In this document: positions 1 through 9,575 of the stretch, piece after piece
Numbering within the stretch: position 1 is the stretch's first letter
Layout of the letters: each line of letters begins with the position of its first letter
Assembly (NCBI GenBank): GCA_002733995.1
Contig: NVXR01000002.1
Location: 62,001-126,000 of the forward strand
Direction of reading: 5' to 3'
Source: Desulfotalea sp.
GTDB taxonomy: Bacteria; Desulfobacterota; Desulfobulbia; Desulfobulbales; Desulfocapsaceae
Length of the DNA: 64,000 nucleotides
The notes under the pieces: generated by a model
What the model was told of the DNA's origin: nothing
Seen by the model: the letters and a program-made list of their open reading frames with translations, nothing else
Databases searched by the model: none
Translations under genes and position numbers: made by a program

Positions 1-1768
1 GCTCATTATCTCCATCCACAACCTTCGGAACAAGACCGACGGCCCCAGCAACGTCGCGAAATTCAGCAGGAGACAGCTTGGCACAAAGATTTGCTAGCAG
101 CCACACAGATGCGACATTCTCAGAATGGACCCCTGCCCAACTCATGGAAACCCAATTGTTATGACTCACATGGTCGGGTCTTGGAAAATATGGTTTACCA
201 TGATAAACAAAAACATCTCTTGTGTTTTTGAGGGGATCGGCACTATTCCACCCCAGTTGTAAGGCGGCTGCGTAGACTAAAGGTTTAAAGGCAGAGCCCA
301 TGGTACGCCTGGCATGGATAGCACGGTTGTAAAACCGATTTTCAGTTCCACCGGCAATACTTTTAATCTTACCTTTTTGAATAACGATGGCACCACCTTG
401 AACTTTGGGATACTTTTCAAGACGCAAAAGACATGGTTCCAGACCATCGGCAACCTGACTCACGCTCACCCACACCCTGTCTCCTTCTCGCAATTCTTTC
501 ACCAAAATGGCCTGATCTTGCTTGCCAGTGACACTCCAGCGATTCTTTCTATATCGCACATCGGCAAGCACAAGTTTTTTTAGACCAGCAGCATCTATGG
601 TAGCATCGCCCAACTTTTTATCGAGGGACACCACTATTGATCTGTCACGGCCCTTACCGGTGATAGTTCGTATGGTTCCGAAAAGAAATGCACCCTTGAT
701 ACAAGCATTGTCCCCGCTATACTTAAGGGCTACCAGCTCATTCTGAACCTCGTCTCTTTTATAGCCTCTAAGACGAACATCAAGCCTCGACAGTTCACCC
801 CGAAGAGCAGCTAAGGTTTCCTTTTGTAACCCCTTATCAACAGTTGTAATAACCTTTACACCAGAGGTGGCAATATTGTTGATGCCCTTTGCCTTAAGAG
901 CCTCACGCACAGCGGTTGATGAAACGGCCTCCCGAACAAGTTCCATTGAATAGTCAAGAGAATAGCCCACTCGACCATGTCGAAAACCTATGTCTGAGCC
1001 AAGAGCCTCATTGTACGCATAGCTGCCTATCCGGCCACTTTCCTTCATTTTATCAAGGACATAACGCAAACGAATTTTGGCTCTCCTTCGCGCTTTTTCG
1101 GCTCCTTCCTCGGTCTTTTTTATAAAGGGATTATAGTAATTCGGGCGCTTAACACTTCCTGCGATAAAGGCACACTCAACAAGGTTCAACTCTGAAGGTG
1201 TTTTGTCAAAATAATAGCGTGCAGCAACACCTAGACCATGACCATTACCACTCACGTAGAATTGATTGGCATAAAATTCAAAGATTTTCTCTTTGGAATA
1301 ATAATACTCAAGACGCAGGGCAAACAGCAGCTCCTTAAGCTTCGATTTGTAGGACCTGTCTTCTCGTTTAAAGAGGTTTTTGGCCGTCTGCTGGGTCAGA
1401 GTACTTCCGCCTTGGACGACTCTACCAGCCTGAATGTTTTTCAGCATGGCCCGACTTATGCCGACAATATCAAATCCAAAATGTTCAAAGAAACGTCCAT
1501 CCTCTGCGGCAACCAGAGCATTGACAAAATCAGAGGGTATTTCACTATATTTGACGTATTGTCGATGCGCTGTATCAAAGAAGACACCAAGTCTAGATAC
1601 ACCATCGCTGTAATACACATGGCTTTCACGGCCAAGAATCTGCTCGATGTTTTTCTCGCTGATTTCGTTTCCGGGTTCAACGACGACCAGCATATACAAC
1701 CAACCGGAGAAGGAACAAACAACGATGAGCATGAGTAAAATTGTGGTGAAAAATAACTTTTTAAGCAT
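1..1768 (-). CDS. Class A penicillin-binding protein, 3' end cut by window edge
   Basis: A bifunctional peptidoglycan glycosyltransferase/transpeptidase that polymerises and cross-links murein at the inner membrane. The reading frame starts at ATG 1768 and is still open at base 1, so 589 codons are visible. A short cytoplasmic tail and one membrane helix (about residues 8-30) are followed by the GT51 domain with EDGRFFEH (catalytic Glu89) and QGGSTLTQQ. The transpeptidase part shows the active-site serine in SAFK (Ser492) and the SEN box near 549; the KTG box should lie beyond the edge. Family membership is clear from these motifs. It differs in sequence from the second class A PBP at 34609-36501, so the two are paralogues. 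It is divergent from mltD, another murein enzyme, across 326 bp. Confidence 0.9.
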   Translation of the reverse strand, partial: MLKKLFFTTILLMLIVVCSFSGWLYMLVVVEPGNEISEKNIEQILGRESHVYYSDGVSRLGVFFDTAHRQYVKYSEIPSDFVNALVAAEDGRFFEHFGFDIVGISRAMLKNIQAGRVVQGGSTLTQQTAKNLFKREDRSYKSKLKELLFALRLEYYYSKEKIFEFYANQFYVSGNGHGLGVAARYYFDKTPSELNLVECAFIAGSVKRPNYYNPFIKKTEEGAEKARRRAKIRLRYVLDKMKESGRIGSYAYNEALGSDIGFRHGRVGYSLDYSMELVREAVSSTAVREALKAKGINNIATSGVKVITTVDKGLQKETLAALRGELSRLDVRLRGYKRDEVQNELVALKYSGDNACIKGAFLFGTIRTITGKGRDRSIVVSLDKKLGDATIDAAGLKKLVLADVRYRKNRWSVTGKQDQAILVKELREGDRVWVSVSQVADGLEPCLLRLEKYPKVQGGAIVIQKGKIKSIAGGTENRFYNRAIHARRTMGSAFKPLVYAAALQLGWNSADPLKNTRDVFVYHGKPYFPRPDHVSHNNWVSMSWAGVHSENVASVWLLANLCAKLSPAEFRDVAGAVGLVPKVVDGDNE

Positions 1769-2094
1769 AAATTCAGGTTTTTTTAGAAAATACAGAGTCT
1801 CAAATTCGAATCAAAACACAGCCGGAAGCCCACCAATGCTCATTAAACTTGCAATTGAGCACAACTTAGGGTTTAAATACTGTCAATATTTTTCTGAGGT
1901 TACACTCGCACAAATGTACTACCCTTAATACAACAAAAGTTGGGATATGTACCTTCTTCGCAATCCAGCGACAAGGGTAACTTCGAACAAATTGTCAGGG
2001 TACTCATTTACATTCCATAACTCAATACGCGAGTTTCGACCTTACCAGTCTTTTACTGAGCATGTGGTGAATAGTCCACTCAATAGACAACACA
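1769..2094. other. Divergent intergenic region between PBP and mltD
   Basis: No convincing gene. It must hold the start signals for both divergent murein genes. A TTGACA-like box is present on the minus strand near 1880 but lacks a good -10 at proper spacing, so no promoter is called. Confidence 0.5.
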
Positions 2095-3789
2095 ATGATA
2101 TTTAATTCCGTAACTTTTCGTTCTATATTTCTCAGCCTTGCCCTAATTTCCTTTGTTTCAGGTTGTGCCAGTGTTGACCCTCTTGGCTTTTTCCAACAAG
2201 ACAATTCAACCTCTCCAGCTGAACACAACCTCACAGATGGCTCTGAAAATGTGTCGGATCTTATTGATCTTGAACCACTAATGTGCCTCGACGAGGAGTT
2301 ACACGAACTCAATCTGACTGGCATATGGAACCCGCCACCAGAAACAAGCCCTCTACCGCCCGCAGAAACTGTTCAGTATAATTTCCCTATTGTTTTCAAT
2401 AAACAGGTTGAGATGTACATGCAACTGTTTCAGGGCAAGCAAAGAAGACAATTTGCACGCTGGCTGGAAAAGTCCGGAAAATACAAAACACTCATGGTCG
2501 AAGAGCTTAAAAGGTCCGGTGTACCAACCGATTTGATGTATCTGTCAATGATCGAGAGTGGCTTTTATGAACTCGCCTATTCCCGTTCTAAAGCCGTTGG
2601 CCTATGGCAATTCATGAAAGGGACAGGCAGACAGTATCACCTTAAGGTAGACAGGTATGTTGATGAGCGTAGAGATCCGGTTAAAGCAACGAGAGCCGCC
2701 GCTGCCTACCTCTCTGATCTCTATAAAGAATTCGGAGACTGGCATCTTGCTGTGGCTGCTTACAATGGTGGTCCTGGGAAGATAAGAAGTGGTTTACGTA
2801 GACACAAGGTAGATAACTTCTGGGATCTCGCATCAAAAAAACATCTTAAACTTGAAACCAAGCGCTACGTACCAAAACTCATCGCCGCCCTGGTAATTGC
2901 CAAAGATCCGGAAAAATATGGGTTTACCAATCTCCACTACCAAGCGGCTCTTCAGTACGACACAATCACGGTCGGTCCCAACATGAGTCTCAGTGCAATA
3001 GCGCTCATTAGCGACAGTACTGAAAAAGAGATTAAGGCTCTCAACCACGAACTAAAACGAGGCAAAACTCCCGCAAATCAGGCACGATACGTAGCAAATA
3101 TTCCACACGCAACTGGTGCCATTGCCAAGAAGAACATATCGCGCCTCCATAGTATTGCCAGTACCGGATACAAGACACATAGGATTCGTAAAGGTGACAC
3201 CTTAACGAAAATTTGTAGACGATACGATGTAAATAAAACAACGTTACTAAAGGTCAATAATCTTCACAGCAGTAAGCTCAGACCGGGACACAACTTACGT
3301 ATTCCATATAGCACTGTTAGCTACCAGCTCCTTCCCGAAGGTTCAAAAAATGCGATGGCCGCATATAAAGATAGTCTCATCCTACACCGCATTAAAAAGG
3401 GTGATACCATCTCTAAAATATCCTACATGTATAAGGTACCTGTAGAGCTGATAGTTGCCTGGAATGGATTGAAAAATGCCCATTCCATTCGAGCGGGTCA
3501 ACAGCTCGCCTTATATATTGATCGTGGTAACACCGGCAGAATAGCTAAGAAAAAAATGCGCCAAGATTCAGAGGACTATAATAGCAATCTTGTAGTCTTA
3601 CGCCCATACAAGAAAAAACGTCACTCAAACGGTGATCCTGTATATCAGTTTTACAGCGTCAAAAATGGGGATTCTCTGTGGAGCATCTCTCGTAGATTCA
3701 GGATCTCAACCCGAGACATCAAGAGGTGGAACAACCTGAAATCAAATCTCATACATCCGGGTTCAACACTTAAACTGAAAAAGGGCTAA
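2095..3789 (+). CDS. mltD: Membrane-bound lytic murein transglycosylase with three LysM domains (MltD-like)
   Basis: Predicted outer-membrane lipoprotein that cleaves the MurNAc-GlcNAc bond, releasing anhydromuropeptides. The N-terminus is a lipoprotein signal with lipobox VSGC (Cys24). The SLT domain spans about residues 135-270, with the catalytic glutamate in IESGF near residue 153 and the AVGLWQFM and AYNGG family motifs. Three LysM murein-binding repeats follow at about 362-405, 432-475 and 520-562, each with a KGDT/NGDS-type start. This SLT-then-LysM order and the 564-residue length match MltD-type enzymes, which usually carry two or more LysM copies. It stands alone, 137 bp before the next plus-strand gene. 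The call is based on domain order and motifs. Confidence 0.93.
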   Translation: MIFNSVTFRSIFLSLALISFVSGCASVDPLGFFQQDNSTSPAEHNLTDGSENVSDLIDLEPLMCLDEELHELNLTGIWNPPPETSPLPPAETVQYNFPIVFNKQVEMYMQLFQGKQRRQFARWLEKSGKYKTLMVEELKRSGVPTDLMYLSMIESGFYELAYSRSKAVGLWQFMKGTGRQYHLKVDRYVDERRDPVKATRAAAAYLSDLYKEFGDWHLAVAAYNGGPGKIRSGLRRHKVDNFWDLASKKHLKLETKRYVPKLIAALVIAKDPEKYGFTNLHYQAALQYDTITVGPNMSLSAIALISDSTEKEIKALNHELKRGKTPANQARYVANIPHATGAIAKKNISRLHSIASTGYKTHRIRKGDTLTKICRRYDVNKTTLLKVNNLHSSKLRPGHNLRIPYSTVSYQLLPEGSKNAMAAYKDSLILHRIKKGDTISKISYMYKVPVELIVAWNGLKNAHSIRAGQQLALYIDRGNTGRIAKKKMRQDSEDYNSNLVVLRPYKKKRHSNGDPVYQFYSVKNGDSLWSISRRFRISTRDIKRWNNLKSNLIHPGSTLKLKKG

Positions 3790-3926
3790 AATTACCTGAA
3801 CCTACCATTTACATTTCAAGTCCGTTAACACTTTTGTACATGACAAATCCGACTGTGATGCCTACCTTGCTGCACATATTCATAGACTCTGGCGTACTCC
3901 TTTGAGGGCATATTTAATTTTTTACC

Positions 3927-5141
3927 ATGAATAACATAATGCAAACGAGTGACACTCCTTTACCAACCGACGAATATTCCAGCGATGTTCATACAATAAC
4001 CCAGGGTGATAGAACATTTATCCTCGTTGGCACAGCCCACATATCCCAAGAATCCGTTCATCTGGTTCAAAAGGTCATTGAACAGGAAAAGCCTGACTGT
4101 GTCTGCATCGAACTCGATGACAAGAGATACCAGGCATTAACTCAAAAAAAGAAGTGGGAGGAGCTGGATTTAAAAGCCATCGTAAAAGACAAACAGCTGT
4201 CAACACTTCTGGTTCAGCTCTTAATGGGCTCTTACCAAAAGAGACTCGGCGGTAAACTTGGCGTAACTCCCGGCGCCGAACTCCTGATGGCCGCCAACAC
4301 GGCAAAAAACATGCAAATCCCTATTTCCCTTTGTGATCGGGATGTACGGATTACACTTCGACGTGCCTGGAAATCCACATCTTTTTGGAAAAAAGGCTAC
4401 CTGCTCACCTCTTTAATTGCCAGCATATTCGATAAAACCGAGGTGTCCGAAGAAAAGCTGGCCGAACTGAAGAAAAAAGATGTATTAACCGAATTAATGG
4501 ACGAATTGGGAAGTTCACTCCCCGATCTGAAACGGGTACTCATCGATGAGCGTGATATATTTCTTAACGAAAAAATTAAATCATCTCCAGGTAAGAGAAT
4601 AGTAGCTGTCGTCGGTGCGGGCCACATACCTGGAATGATAAAATCATTTAAAACAGATAACAAAAGCAAGCTCGAAGAAATTACTGGTATTCCACCTGTC
4701 TCAAAAGTATATAAGATTGTTGGCTGGTTGGTACCCGCGCTTATCATCGGATCGCTGCTTGTGATTGGTGGACAAAAAGGTGCTGGGGTTGCTGGTGAAA
4801 GCCTGCTCTTCTGGATCATTGCCAACGGGGTTCCCTGTTCCATTGGCGCAATGCTGGCGCTTGCCCACCCTTTTACCATCATAAGTTCTTTTATAGCCGC
4901 TCCAATCACCAGCTTAACACCGGTCATCGGTGCAGGCTATGTTGCAGCTTTTGTACAGGCAATTACCTGTCCGCCCGTGGTCAAGGAATTTCAAAGCGCG
5001 GCCGACGATGTTGCAACCTTTAAAGGCTGGTGGAAAAACCGACTCCTCCGAGTATTTCTGGTTTTCCTACTAACGGGCTTGGGGTCATCCATTGGCACTT
5101 GGGTTGGTGGCTATAAAATTTTTAATAACCTTATCAACTAG
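3927..5141 (+). CDS. TraB/GumN-family membrane protein
   Basis: A TraB-domain protein of 404 residues. The N-terminal domain has the two GxxH motifs typical of the family, GTAH (residues 35-38) and GAGH (about 230-233), and the conserved ELDDKRY stretch; in Tiki-type relatives these residues form a metal-dependent protease site. From about residue 265 the protein turns strongly hydrophobic with several predicted membrane helices, ending in a short tail. Known relatives include the enterococcal pheromone-shutdown protein TraB; the substrate in free-living bacteria is unknown, so no specific role is assigned. A second ATG lies four codons in (3939) and could also serve as start. No obvious operon partner. 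Confidence 0.85.
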   Translation: MNNIMQTSDTPLPTDEYSSDVHTITQGDRTFILVGTAHISQESVHLVQKVIEQEKPDCVCIELDDKRYQALTQKKKWEELDLKAIVKDKQLSTLLVQLLMGSYQKRLGGKLGVTPGAELLMAANTAKNMQIPISLCDRDVRITLRRAWKSTSFWKKGYLLTSLIASIFDKTEVSEEKLAELKKKDVLTELMDELGSSLPDLKRVLIDERDIFLNEKIKSSPGKRIVAVVGAGHIPGMIKSFKTDNKSKLEEITGIPPVSKVYKIVGWLVPALIIGSLLVIGGQKGAGVAGESLLFWIIANGVPCSIGAMLALAHPFTIISSFIAAPITSLTPVIGAGYVAAFVQAITCPPVVKEFQSAADDVATFKGWWKNRLLRVFLVFLLTGLGSSIGTWVGGYKIFNNLIN

Positions 5142-5367
5142 GAGGTTGTCCAAGAATAGTAATTTGACTTTTAATCGAGATATTTTCGAGAAAATAGCTA
5201 CAGTCATATAGATACTATTACAGTCCATCTCCACTTACTTATCTGTGGGAATTATTTGCTGTGATTTCTCAAATGTTTTGGCAATAAGCCTGTCTCAGAC
5301 AAGCTCTCAGATAAACCACTCGCACTAAAAAAGAGTTTTACAAATATAACAAGGAAGAAGAATAAAG

Positions 5368-5703
5368 ATGTCAGAAAAGAAGAACAAAGAGCCATTTATC
5401 CTCAGCACAAAACAGAAGCAGCACCTAAAAGGTCTGGCTCACTCACTCAATCCTCTTGTTCAGGTTGGCAAAGAAGGTTTAAGTTCTGGCCTTATCAGCA
5501 TGACATGCCAAGAACTGTTGCACCACGAGTTGATAAAAGTGAAACTCGGCAGTAACAGTGGTCTCGACAAACACGAAACATCCGTAGCCATAGCAGAAAA
5601 GACGGAGAGCACCCTGGTTCAGCTCATAGGCAAGACCTTCATACTGTACAAACCTAATCCTAAGATGGCTAAAGATAAGAGAGTTTACCTGCCTAAAAAA
5701 TAA
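5368..5703 (+). CDS. yhbY: YhbY family (CRM domain) ribosome-associated RNA-binding protein
   Basis: A 111-residue single CRS1-YhbY (CRM) domain protein. The family binds pre-50S ribosomal particles and 23S rRNA. Seen here are the opening segment with KGLAHSLNPLVQVGKEGLS, the central HHELIKVKL, and a lysine-rich end. The length fits bacterial YhbY with a short N-terminal extension. The start ATG follows an AAGGAAGAAG purine tract. A short AT-rich palindrome (5181-5196) lies in the 226-bp upstream gap. It is convergent with the metallo-beta-lactamase gene across a region rich in hairpins. Confidence 0.9.
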   Translation: MSEKKNKEPFILSTKQKQHLKGLAHSLNPLVQVGKEGLSSGLISMTCQELLHHELIKVKLGSNSGLDKHETSVAIAEKTESTLVQLIGKTFILYKPNPKMAKDKRVYLPKK

Positions 5704-5743
5704 CCGTTACAGGTCATTTTAATTCTATCTTAAGAGTGCAATA

Positions 5744-5891
5744 CGATACATTTCAAGTATCGAGCAAATTGCAGGCTGTGGCGGCTCAATCACTGCTTCA
5801 AATCCATTCTTCTTATGGATTTGAAGCAAACATTTTCTCTTGATACAGGCCCCCTGTTTAAGCGAGTTAGGCTACGGCTAAATTGCCGTAG
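5744..5891. repeat. Cluster of three perfect hairpins between convergent genes
   Basis: Three inverted repeats lie in about 150 bp: CGATAC/GTATCG (5744-5762), the 13-bp-arm repeat GCTTCAAATCCAT/ATGGATTTGAAGC (5795-5827) and CTACGGC/GCCGTAG (5872-5891). None has a clear T-tract, so they are not standard intrinsic terminators, though they sit where the convergent yhbY and metallo-beta-lactamase transcripts end. The middle element recurs in near-identical form at 58796-58826. Confidence 0.6.
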
Positions 5892-5968
5892 GTACAACGC
5901 TGTCAGGTTATCTGTATATTTGCATACGCCCGGATCAGGGCAATACTTCATCCATCAGAGAATACGGA

Positions 5969-6736
5969 TCAAAGTTGAATCAGGGGCAGAGCACTATCTT
6001 GAGCTGCAACGTGCAACCTTACTTCCGGACATTGGAGAAGACATTTTTCAGCGGCCTGTCTTGCCAAGTCTACGGTATTATTTTTCTCACTGAGATGGGC
6101 AAGTACTACTTCCTGGAGGAGCCCCCCCGTCAGGTCTGACAAAAAGTCGGCGGCATCTTCGTTGGAGAGATGGCCTCTACTTGAGCGAACCCGTTGTTGC
6201 AGAGGTAATGGATAGGGACCATATTTCAACATTTCTAGGTCATGATTAAATTCCAGAATAATAGCGTGACACGAGAGCATACGCTGGGCCATCAAATGGG
6301 AAACCTTCCCAGTATCGGTTAAATAACCCAACCGCTTGTTTCCGTCTGAAACCACAAAACCCACCGGATCAGCCGTATCATGGGAAATCCGAAACGAACG
6401 AACTTCGAGGTCGCCGACCTCAATCACCTCCCCCACCGAAAAGATGGTGGTGGCAAATAATTTACCAATTTTTCTCGCTGCGGATTCAAGGGTTAGGTCA
6501 TTGATAGCCACCGGTATCTCATAGCGCCGAGAAATAACCCCTACCCCAGCAATGTGATCATTATGCTCATGGGTTACAAAAATAGCATCCACATCCGTCA
6601 GATCACGACCAATGGACAACATTCGTTTTTGTAGTTCTTTTCCTGAGAACCCTGCATCGATGAGTACACTACTGTTGCCGCTCTGAACATAAACAGCATT
6701 ACCGCGACTACCACTGCCAAGAACCGAAAATCGCAT
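5969..6736 (-). CDS. MBL-fold metallo-hydrolase, WalJ/YycJ-like
   Basis: A 255-residue metallo-beta-lactamase-fold hydrolase. Metal-ligand motifs are visible: THEHNDHIAG (HxHxDH class), the later Asp in LTDTG, EFNHD, and the C-terminal AHLSEKNN. The protein opens with SVLGSGSRGNA, which is characteristic of the WalJ/YycJ branch; members have been proposed to act as DNA exonucleases or to link cell-wall signalling and replication, but the substrate here cannot be read from sequence. A GGGG purine run precedes the ATG. Only 3 bp separate it from dut upstream, so the two are almost certainly co-transcribed. Confidence 0.88.
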   Translation of the reverse strand: MRFSVLGSGSRGNAVYVQSGNSSVLIDAGFSGKELQKRMLSIGRDLTDVDAIFVTHEHNDHIAGVGVISRRYEIPVAINDLTLESAARKIGKLFATTIFSVGEVIEVGDLEVRSFRISHDTADPVGFVVSDGNKRLGYLTDTGKVSHLMAQRMLSCHAIILEFNHDLEMLKYGPYPLPLQQRVRSSRGHLSNEDAADFLSDLTGGLLQEVVLAHLSEKNNTVDLARQAAEKCLLQCPEVRLHVAAQDSALPLIQL

Positions 6737-6739
6737 TGC

Positions 6740-7195
6740 CTATACCCCTGTATGACCAAAACCGCCAACTCCACGGCTCGTTGCATCCAATTCACTCACT
6801 TCTATAAATGTAGCTCTGATAACAGGTGCGACAATAAGCTGTGCTATCCGCGCCCCTCTAGTTACCGTATAGGGCTTTTTACCATGATTGATGAGTGGCA
6901 CCATCACCTCACCTCTATAGTCAGAATCGATGGTACCTGGACTGTTGATAAGCGTTATACCGTATTTGACAGCGAGTCCACTGCGTGGGCGGACCTGAAT
7001 CTCAAATCCCGAGGGAATAGCGACTGCAAAACCTGTGGGGATAAGGACAATAGCTCCTGGTTCAATAACTGTATCTTCTGTGACAGCAGCTCGTACATCC
7101 ATTCCGGCAGAACCAGCAGTTTCATAGCAAGGTAATTGCAGGTCACGCTCCTCAGCCGGAATAAGCCAACAGAACTGTATGTGTTGATCTTGCAT
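6740..7195 (-). CDS. dut: dUTP diphosphatase
   Basis: Homotrimeric dUTPase that converts dUTP to dUMP and pyrophosphate, limiting uracil incorporation into DNA and feeding dTMP synthesis. The 151-residue length is standard. The five family motifs can be followed: AGMDVRA, RPRSGLA, the [13 protein letters not shown] segment with its catalytic Asp, the GARIAQLIV stretch, and the C-terminal [10 protein letters not shown] arm that closes over the neighbouring active site. It precedes the metallo-beta-lactamase gene by 3 bp on the same strand and lies downstream of the pnp terminator. Confidence 0.97.
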   Translation of the reverse strand: MQDQHIQFCWLIPAEERDLQLPCYETAGSAGMDVRAAVTEDTVIEPGAIVLIPTGFAVAIPSGFEIQVRPRSGLAVKYGITLINSPGTIDSDYRGEVMVPLINHGKKPYTVTRGARIAQLIVAPVIRATFIEVSELDATSRGVGGFGHTGV

Positions 7196-7242
7196 ATTAA
7201 ATCCATTCGTTGAAACTAAAATTTAATCGAGTCGAAGTAAAA

Positions 7243-7280
7243 CAAAAAAGGCCAACTTCTCAATAAAGAGAAGTTGGCCT
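7243..7280 (-). terminator. Rho-independent terminator of pnp
   Basis: GGCCAACTTCTC (7251-7262) and GAGAAGTTGGCC (7269-7280) form a 12-bp perfect stem with a 6-base loop, followed on the minus strand by a T-tract (A-run 7245-7250 on plus). It lies 22 bp after the pnp stop and separates pnp from dut. Confidence 0.93.
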
Positions 7281-7301
7281 CAAACTACTATAAGGAAGTT
7301 T

Positions 7302-9383
7302 TTATTCCTTTTCGATGAGAGCCTTACGGCTTAATCGAATACGGCCACGATTATCGACGTCAAGAACCTTAACCTCGATCACATCACCTTCAGTTAATAT
7401 ATCGGTAACTTTTGCAACACGACCATGGTCAAGTTCAGAAATATGAACGAGGCCATCGGTACCAGGTAGAATCTCAACGAAGGCACCAAAATCTTTGATG
7501 GTCTTCACAGTACCCTTGTAGACAGCACCAACTTCGGCTTCAGCGGTGATTGCTTTCACTCTCTCAACGAGGGCATCTGCCAATTCGCCATTGAGTGCAA
7601 ACATCTTAACAAGGCCGCTATCATCTACCTCTATCTTTGCATCGTATTGAGCAGAGAGTTCTTTGATGATTTTTCCACCAGGTCCGATGATATCGCGAAT
7701 CTTATCGGGATTAATCTTATGAACCATGTATTTCGGAGCATGCTCAACAACACCGTCACGGGCTGTGGCAATACCTTTTTCCATCTCGCTCAGGATATGT
7801 AAACGACCTTCTTTTGCCTGATTAAGAGCTGTACCCATGATATCGCGATCAACGCCATCAATTTTGATATCCATCTGCAGAGCAGTAATACCATCACAAG
7901 TACCGACAACTTTAAAGTCCATATCGCCAAGATGATCTTCATCACCAAGGATATCGGAGAGAATCGCTATCTTGTCCCCTTCCTTGATAAGCCCCATGGC
8001 AATACCAGAAACTGGGCGCTTGATAGGAACACCTGCATCCATCATTGCCATACTTCCTCCACAAACACTGGCCATGGAAGAAGAGCCGTTAGACTCAAGG
8101 ATTTCAGAAACCACGCGGATTGAATAAGGAAAGTCTTCTTCACTTGGAAGCACTGCCTCCAAACCACGGGTGGCAAGAGTTCCATGACCGATATCTCTTC
8201 TGGATGGTCCTCTAAGCATTCTGGCTTCGCCAACACAGTATGGAGGGAAGTTGTAATGGAGCATGAAACGTCGATTTTCTTCGCCGTTCAGCGTCTCGAC
8301 CCGCTGCTTATCTCTTTCACTACCGAGGGTAGTACTCACCAACGCTTGGGTCTCTCCACGGGTAAATAGTGCAGAACCATGGGTTTTAGGCAGGTATTCT
8401 GTCTCGCAATTGATTTCACGAACTTCATCATACTTTCTGCCACCGATTCTAATTTGATCGTTGACAATTTTTTCCCGCATGTAACTTTTCTGAAAGACGG
8501 ATAAGAGTGAACTAATTTCACGTCCATTCTCTTCTTCCGGATCGAGTGCTTCAATAACCTCAGCTTTTAATGCGTCGTAAACTGTTCCACGCTCAAGCTT
8601 ATCGGAGGTATTGAAAACTTTTTCCATGCCAGCAGCAGCCACATCTTTGACTTTAGCAAGCATTTCTTCATTTAGTTCAGGGGTAACAACTTCTCTTTTT
8701 ACCTTACCGGAAGACTTCTGCAGTTCTTCCTGAATGTCGAGAAGAGGCTGGAGATTATCAAATGCGAAGAATATTCCGGAAAGAATTTCGTCTTCACTCA
8801 GCTCTTGAGCTTTTCCTTCAACCATGACGATTGCCTTTCTTGTACAGGCAACAACGATGTCCATGGATGATTTCGCAAGCTCATCAACTGTGGGGTTCAT
8901 GACATAATCGCCATCAATATAACCAATACGACCGCCGGCAATAGGACCTGCAAAGGGGATGTTAGAAAGACAGAGTGCGCATGACGCTCCGGTAAGTGCG
9001 AGGACATCGGGCAGTGTCTGTTGATCTGCTGATAGTACAGTTGCAATAACCTGGGTTTCAGCTTGGTAACCTTTTGGGAAAAGAGGTCTAAGAGGACGAT
9101 CGATAATTCTACATGTAAGTACTTCATTATCACTTGGTCGGCCAATCTCACGGCGGAAATAGTTACCAGGAATACGACCAACTGAAGCGAGTTTTTCTTG
9201 ATACTCAATGGTGAGAGGTAAAAAATCGATATCTGTACGAGCCTTATTGGCTCCTACTGCTGTGACTAATACCACAGTTTCGCCGGACCGAATGACGATT
9301 GATCCTGATGCTTGTTTGGCAATTTTGCCAGTTTCGATGGAAATGACTTTTCCACCGATTTCGGTTTCAACTTTTGTAAACAT
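7302..9383 (-). CDS. pnp: Polyribonucleotide nucleotidyltransferase (PNPase)
   Basis: The 3'-5' phosphorolytic exoribonuclease of the degradosome-type RNA decay system, working in the cytoplasm as a trimer. At 693 residues it has full length: two RNase PH-like core domains joined by an alpha-helical linker, then a KH domain with GPGGKIIKEL (about 555-615) and an S1 domain ending the protein (about 620-690). The catalytic second core shows FRREIGRPSD-type and GPSRRDIGHG motifs. The ATG at 9383 has a GGAG box just upstream. It follows rpsO, the classic rpsO-pnp order, with a strong terminator between, so pnp is expected to depend on read-through or its own promoter. Confidence 0.98.
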   Translation of the reverse strand: MFTKVETEIGGKVISIETGKIAKQASGSIVIRSGETVVLVTAVGANKARTDIDFLPLTIEYQEKLASVGRIPGNYFRREIGRPSDNEVLTCRIIDRPLRPLFPKGYQAETQVIATVLSADQQTLPDVLALTGASCALCLSNIPFAGPIAGGRIGYIDGDYVMNPTVDELAKSSMDIVVACTRKAIVMVEGKAQELSEDEILSGIFFAFDNLQPLLDIQEELQKSSGKVKREVVTPELNEEMLAKVKDVAAAGMEKVFNTSDKLERGTVYDALKAEVIEALDPEEENGREISSLLSVFQKSYMREKIVNDQIRIGGRKYDEVREINCETEYLPKTHGSALFTRGETQALVSTTLGSERDKQRVETLNGEENRRFMLHYNFPPYCVGEARMLRGPSRRDIGHGTLATRGLEAVLPSEEDFPYSIRVVSEILESNGSSSMASVCGGSMAMMDAGVPIKRPVSGIAMGLIKEGDKIAILSDILGDEDHLGDMDFKVVGTCDGITALQMDIKIDGVDRDIMGTALNQAKEGRLHILSEMEKGIATARDGVVEHAPKYMVHKINPDKIRDIIGPGGKIIKELSAQYDAKIEVDDSGLVKMFALNGELADALVERVKAITAEAEVGAVYKGTVKTIKDFGAFVEILPGTDGLVHISELDHGRVAKVTDILTEGDVIEVKVLDVDNRGRIRLSRKALIEKE

Positions 9384-9482
9384 GTTTTCTCCAGATGTTG
9401 AGCATCAGGGAAAGGCGTAGCGCCAATGTATCCGACTGGATTATCCACCAGCCCCGTATGCTTTTTTTTCGGTTTTCCTTAA

Positions 9483-9524
9483 CAACAAAAACCTCAAACA
9501 GTTCTATTAGAGAACTGTTTGAGG
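9483..9524 (-). terminator. Strong hairpin terminator between rpsO and pnp
   Basis: CCTCAAACAGTTCT (9492-9505) and AGAACTGTTTGAGG (9511-9524) form a perfect 14-bp stem with a 5-base loop, followed on the minus strand by a TTTTTGTTGTT tail. In enterobacteria the same gene junction holds an rpsO terminator and RNase III sites through which PNPase autoregulates; a similar role here is inferred. Confidence 0.9.
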
Positions 9525-9575
9525 CGTAATACGGCACCAGGCCAGAACCAACTCGTGATAGAACAGCGTAAAAAT

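Noticed and set aside
1860..1900. TTGACA-like promoter for the PBP gene (minus)
   Set aside because: The -35 box is good, but no -10 box with more than three matches is found at 16-18 bp.
5815..6093. Plus-strand frame of 92 codons
   Set aside because: It starts inside a hairpin and overlaps the end of the metallo-beta-lactamase gene; product composition is arginine-rich and not protein-like.
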